This document shows, one piece after another, positions 58,806 to 64,000 of a stretch of DNA of 64,000 bases. A program made the position numbers and the translations under genes. The stretch comes from Neelides folsomi (lineage: Eukaryota; Arthropoda; Collembola; Neelipleona; Neelidae): the NCBI GenBank assembly GCA_034687125.1, contig JAQGBZ010000216.1:44233-108232 (forward strand), read 5' to 3'. Each line of letters starts with the position of its first letter. Position 1 is the first letter of the stretch. The notes beneath the pieces are model-generated. The model was not told the origin of the DNA, did no database searches, and was given only the letters and a program-made list of their open reading frames with translations.

Positions 58806-61800
58806 TTAGGTTGAAATCCCGTTTTTTTCTTTATAAGCCGTTGAAAGGACTCTGCGAAGGATTTTACCCGATGGAGCTTTTGGAATTGCATCAACAAATT
58901 CTATTTAATAAATCAAATTTAATTTTAGTCTCCAATTTTGTAAAAAGTGTTAGGGTCTATTTTTTAAACTAATTGTAAGTATATAACTAGGGGCCGACCA
59001 GGTTGGCTTTGAGGGAGAGATAGTGTTCACGAGTTGCCTTGTTAAGCAGAGAGAACTCGAGAGAGGCTACTATTTCTTAATTTGCCCCTGAGACGAGGCT
59101 ACTATTCGAGGTGGGGCTACTATTCGAGAGAGGCTCTTAATCGAATAAATTCGGTATCAATCTAATATTGATAATGTGTGCCATACGGAGTAAAGAAATG
59201 CTTGTAAATAGGCTGAGACAGACTGCAATGGGCCTCTAGGCCTACGCGGCTGTGATGGTAACATCACAATCCCAATATACATACATACAAGTATATAACT
59301 AGCCTTACCAATTCCTCCTCGTAGATATTTAAAAGATGTAACTTTGTCCTTTAAATATTCATTGATATCGTTTGAGTCCAGCGAGTCCTTTTTCTTAACA
59401 AGATAAGCACGCGGAGCTTCACCTATAATTATAGTTCATTATAACTATCACATAATATTTTGACATTTTAAAAATTTCCATATAAGAAAAGTAAAAACGG
59501 TATACTACTAGTCTATAGTACAGTTACAAGTTGACATATTGATCGAAATTGACATTACCATATTCTTGATGCGGAACTCCAATCACTGCAACGTCACTCA
59601 CAGAAGGATGCTTCCTCAGGAGATCTTCTAATTCTGAAGGAGCAACCTATTTAAACGTTTTTAATTACCAGTTTATTTAAATTTATTTATAATTATATCC
59701 ATAATTTATTCTTTTCGCCTTTACATACCTGGAATCCTTTAACCTGAAAAGCACAAAAATCATTTTTAAAAACCTTATTGTTCCTTATTTAATAGTCATT
59801 TAAATTATTTTAAAACCTTAATAAGCTCTTTAAGTCTATCTACAATATAACAATGACCATCGTTATCATTGTATCCTAAAACAAAATTAACAAAGTGTTA
59901 AACATGAAAACTATAATTTATGTATAAAGTAATACAAGTCACTTACCAATATCACCAGTGTAAAGCCATCCATCTGATTTGATTGTTTCTGCAGTTGCTT
60001 TTTCATTATTGTAATATCCTTTCATCACCTAATTATTATAATGGAAAATTACAAAGGGAAAACATTTGTATTTATATATTCAAAGCCATTTCATCAAATA
60101 CCTGAGGTCTGTAAGTTGAGATGGAACATGTTAGTGCAACATCCAGATTTAAATACATAAAATTAATTAAAATTAGAATTCATTGTATGATATAAAGTTT
60201 AAAGGTAAAACTAAAACTAATACATATTAACTAATATTATAGTGATTGATTACGATTACCCCTTAATGCATACTTCTCCACTTTCATTAGGTCCGAGTGT
60301 AATTCCAGTTCCAATGTCAACACTATTAACATAAGGGATTAAGAAGCTCAATTAATTCAATTATGAATTCAATTTATTACACTTTGACAATCGTGGATGA
60401 CACCGCTGCTCCACAGGAACCAGTTTTGGTCTTTCCATTTTTCGGATGCAATACGTGAGAAACAGGAGAAAGTTCTGCAAAAAGAAGAATTGAGCACAAA
60501 ATCGTATAATAAATAAACAGTATTAAAACAACAGTAACATAACCGCCAACATACCGGTCATTCCATAACCTTCTTGGAAAAACACTTCTTTCTCTGTTTT
60601 CTCAAGCATTCTATTAATCAACATTTGACCGATTGGAGCTGCAGCTCCCATTATTGTATGAACTGCTTCAAACTGTCAATTGGTACAAAATTGCTTGTAA
60701 ACATTTCGACAGCACCAATATTTATGAATGCAATGGAAATGTGCAATTTTTATATTTATTATTTTATTACGACTCACCTCCTTCTTCGTGTAATCAGCAC
60801 TATTGACCATCAAGTTAAGAATCGGAGTCACCAAATGCATCGTTGTTGGCTAAAATTGAATTTTATATTGGTTAGCTTATTTACAATTAAATTTTAGTTG
60901 CTTTACTTTAGTTTAGTTACTAAAATGCAATGTAGGAATGTTTTAATCACTCACCTTGTGATATCGAACGGCATTTAAGAAAGTCTTGGGGTCGAATTTG
61001 GGCAAAACTAAAGTTTTAGCTCCCCAGAAGAGATTCAATATGATGAGTGTGCATAATCCGTATGAATGAAAGAAGGGCAAAAGTCCCAAAAACCTTTCTT
61101 GTTCATTCCCTCCGGTGAATTTATTACCCAACATTAATCCATCTTGGGTGGCTTGACACAAATTCACGCACATGTTGTTATGTGTCAACATTACTCCTAA
61201 AATATCAATTTTCAGATAATAAAAATCAGAGTCAAATTAATAACTTTTTGCATTTACTAAATTTCAATATAAGGAATTGTTATTAACATAATAATTATTA
61301 TTTATTGTTATTATTTTTGCAAACCTTTTGGTGGCCCAGTTGTGCCAGAACTATAAGGGAGTAATGCAAGCTCTTCAACTGGGTTGACATCTCTTCCTCT
61401 CATAAACACAACAGAAGAATAATCCGTCTTCACCATTTCTGACTGATTGTGTAAAGAATAGATTAAAATTCGTTCAATAACTTAAAACAATAACAGAGGA
61501 ACATTCGCAAATTTGAATCTCACATAGGTATGACATCCATCATGTGGTTCACCAATAATTACAGTGTGCTTTAAATTCGGACTCTCCGCCTTTGTTTCTC
61601 TCACTTTTAAGTTAAAATTTAATATAGAATAAATAAGATGTTAATTTGGACATTGAACATTCATTATTTCCTTTATACATGTATGACATTGTCATTAATA
61701 GATTTTTGGCATATACCGGCATTGAGGAAGTGGGGAATTGTGACAGCACAGACTGCATTTGAGGATTTGAGTTGACGTTGAATTTCATCTATTTCAATTA

Positions 61801-63321
61801 AAAAGATTTTATCAATTCCCAAACTCAAAAAACCCACAATAAAAATAAGTTGTTTAAATATAACTCGATATAATCATTCTTGTTGAATTCGTAATTGAAA
61901 TAAATATAGATTCTAAATGTAATAGAAAGATTATGGCAAAAGATATCATTTTTATATGAACTTATGTTTGCTCGACACTTTAATCAAATTGTGCGTATAA
62001 AATGAACTTAACCATAATGTAAAGCGAGATATGTTTTATTCCTCGAGATCAGTGCAAAGGTCGACTTGATAAAAAATACTTAAAATACATGGTACGTAAA
62101 TTAAATACAAAATACATATACTAATATGCAGATAGCAGAGAAATATTTTTATATTTTGCATTTCAATGTAATTCCCCAATTTGGCATGAAAGTAAAAATT
62201 TATATTAAATTATGTAATTACATTATAATCAAGATTTAAAAGGTCAAAATCCAATTTAATATGTTTTTAAACATATAATATAATATGATATATACCTATG
62301 TAAATATGTAGTATGAAGTATGAAGTACATATCTGTATTTTTACGATTCATAAAAAATATCAAATGATAGGTGTGTACTTGTGTACACAGATAATATTTT
62401 ATATCATCAACATTATTATAATTAAAAGTCAATAACTCTTTCCCAACAAAACCTCTCATGCTTTTAACCAAGTTGAAGCTGATTGTTCATTTCTGATCCA
62501 ACTTATTGTAATACTTCAAAATGGTTTATTTGGATTAGATTACATATATTATTATTTTACGACCTACATTTTATCATTATAATTTAGGCTTTTAAACAAT
62601 GACTGTCAACATAATAATCAACCAATTTTTACATTTTTACTTACCGTTAGTATAAGCAGGGTTGACTGGGCTAGCTTTAAATAAAAATATGAGTTGAAGA
62701 ATAATTATTATTTTTAATGATTTACTCATTAAAATTGTGTTGTAAACTAACCAACTAGTCCCGCATTCCAAATGCCCAAAAGAATACTCGAGAACTCAAT
62801 ACAATTTGGCAAGACGATAGCGACATGATCTCCTCGTTTTAAACCCATTTTCATCAAAGCAGCAGCAAAACCTTTAAATAATAAATTTATATAAGATTAC
62901 TAATTTTATGTGGTCTATTATATTCCTAATATAACTAATATTGATACTCGTATAAAAATCCATGTTTTTCAAGTAATGTGTTTCATCGAACCTTTTCCAT
63001 TTTTATATACTTGCGAATGAGTTATTGATTCTCCAGTAATTGCATCTTCAAATGCAATTGCATTTCCCCAATCTCCCATACTTTCAGTTAAAAATTCTGA
63101 AATCGTCGTGTCATGAACTAAAGCCACAGGTGGATACGGAGAATGAACCCATAAACTCTATAAACATTCAAAACATTTAATATTTATAATAACTTTTGAT
63201 TTGAAAATGTACTTTAATGTACTACCTCTCTTTCGGACACAGTTGAAAAACTGCGAAATAAATTTTTTTTCTTCAAATGTCTCAAAATCACAAGTCTATT
63301 CAAGTGTCGTGTTAAAAGCAT
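58806..63321 (-). CDS. 4-coumarate-CoA ligase-like acyl-CoA synthetase, probably mitochondrial
   Basis: Nineteen exons encode 576 aa: 63321-63226, 63157-62992, 62871-62752, 62674-62645, 61788-61717, 61603-61524, 61442-61325, 61196-60955, 60849-60778, 60672-60555, 60474-60381, 60322-60260, 60108-60102, 60028-59947, 59875-59817, 59743-59729, 59646-59559, 59422-59309 and 58900-58806. All phases agree. Adenylate-forming motifs are in order: YSSGTTGPPKG (AMP-binding P-loop), FFHSYG, GYGMTE, YTGDIG, IVDRLKELIK and the catalytic lysine in APSGKILRR. Such enzymes activate a carboxylic acid with ATP and transfer it to CoA; insect luciferases belong to the same group, but no luciferin-specific trait can be claimed. 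The first 30 residues are basic and hydrophobic without acids (LTRHLNRLVILRHLKKK), which suits a mitochondrial presequence. The C-terminus ends GIST, with no SKL peroxisomal signal. Confidence 0.95.
58977..59302 (+). mobile_element. Retroposon insertion (298 bp) with 14-bp target-site duplication
   Basis: AAGTATATAACTAG occurs at 58977-58990 and again, without a mismatch, at 59289-59302. Between them lie 298 bp of less AT-rich sequence ending in a short ATAC-type simple repeat. A variable-length target duplication plus a simple-repeat tail fits target-primed reverse transcription: a SINE or the 5'-truncated 3' end of a LINE on the plus strand. GAGGCTACTATT(C/T) recurs three times inside. It lies in the last intron of the acyl-CoA synthetase gene, antisense to it, and its right duplication begins only a few bases from the splice donor. 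Confidence 0.85.
60102..60108 (-). other. 7-nt microexon of the acyl-CoA synthetase gene
   Basis: Between a TTACAG acceptor and a GTATTT donor only ACCTCAG remains. The exon before it ends in GG (60261-60260) and the next begins GTGATGAAAGG. Joined, they read KGPQVMKGYY, the conserved segment of this family. Skipping the seven bases would shift the frame. Confidence 0.88.
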
Positions 63322-64000
63322 GTTGATCAATTTATATTTATACGAATACTTTAAGAACTCTTAGCCCTTCAACTTCTCAATGAAGACTGGAGTCAATTGT
63401 CCAAAAGGTTCTTTAATGTTAGTTTGTGAGATTTTGATAAGGAATTCCATGCTATACCGTACATTAAGATAAGATACAAAAGTTGTATCTTATTCACTTT
63501 ATATATCCTACATATCCTTACATTAAATAAATAGTGTTTTAACGAAGTATGCTATACACACGACCACGACTTAGGTATATAAACATTATACATTTAGGTT
63601 TAATATTCTAATTTGTATAAACGAAAGTTCCTAGAATTACATTATTACATTGAATATTTTTTAAACGATAACTTTTAGGAATGTTATGAATGATATGCAA
63701 TTGCAATAATACACTACATATGAAATGGAGGTTACTTAAATTTAAATGTTAGGTATATAGTATATACAGGTAGATATATAATACTCGTACAATTGAAAAT
63801 GGTTTTTGATTGTAAAATTAGTAACATGATCATGCATACGATACATATACCATCAAAACAATTACTACTTGCACATACAGATTTGAATAACTATTGTAGT
63901 AATAAAGTAACACTCGTATTTTAATCTCTATGTAGGATGGTTGAATGAAATGTTAATTCATTGGAACATTTTGCAATGGGCATTGTTTAATAAGAACATT
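63322..64000. other. Upstream region of the acyl-CoA synthetase gene
   Basis: AT-rich sequence lies upstream of the minus-strand gene and should include its promoter. No other gene or repeat was recognised up to the window edge. Confidence 0.5.

Noticed and set aside
60574-60897. 107-codon plus-strand frame
   Set aside because: Antisense to three exons of the acyl-CoA synthetase gene and to their introns.
58806-63321. Luciferase identity for the adenylate-forming enzyme
   Set aside because: Motifs only establish the 4CL/luciferase superfamily; the presequence and missing peroxisomal signal argue against a firefly-type luciferase.

Overview
The window is nuclear DNA from an arthropod. The genes are rich in spliceosomal introns (mostly 50-150 bp), the non-coding DNA is strongly AT-rich, and the contents include an arthropod-type gustatory receptor, a cluster of glucose-dehydrogenase-like GMC oxidoreductases and a modular serine-protease homologue. 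The short introns and small gene sizes would fit a springtail or another compact-genome hexapod, but that is inference. I rebuilt exon-intron models by hand from GT/AG sites and reading-phase continuity. Every exon chain given as a functional gene keeps one open frame, which is the main support for the models.

Layout, left to right. 1-171 is the last exon of an unidentified gene. 1585-5034 (-) is a secreted protein of 797 aa with two serine-protease-like domains around two LDLa repeats and a CCP/sushi domain; both protease domains have lost catalytic residues. 7743-14161 (-), 25112-28718 (+) and 29416-34257 (-) are three GMC oxidoreductase paralogues. GMC-3 is canonical (631 aa). GMC-1 carries a charged, repetitive tail of about 790 aa and GMC-2 a tail of about 200 aa ending in an acidic run, and both have replaced the two catalytic residues. 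Between GMC-1 and GMC-2 lie a gustatory receptor (20801-22481, -) and a MATH-BTB gene with two frameshifts (22874-24483, -). 36967-42576 (+) is a 1551-aa RS/coiled-coil protein with a CCAR-type S1-like domain and a CCHC zinc knuckle.

The right part holds a small secreted protein (43637-44108, +), hydroxymethylbilane synthase of haem synthesis (46235-48009, +), complex I subunit NDUFA5 (48504-49119, +), a convergent unknown secreted protein (49278-50222, -), a CaMKIV-like kinase (52808-56351, -) and a 19-exon 4-coumarate-CoA-ligase-like acyl-CoA synthetase with a 7-nt microexon (58806-63321, -).

Transposon remnants are scattered in the introns and spacers: palindromic MITEs with TA target sites, a short mariner-like TIR family seen three times, one retroposon-like insertion with a perfect 14-bp target duplication, and a purine-rich minisatellite. 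No RNA genes or CRISPR arrays were recognised. Apart from the GMC cluster, the genes look unrelated in function. The most unusual content is the GMC cluster with its two tailed, probably non-catalytic members, and the doubly inactive modular protease homologue.
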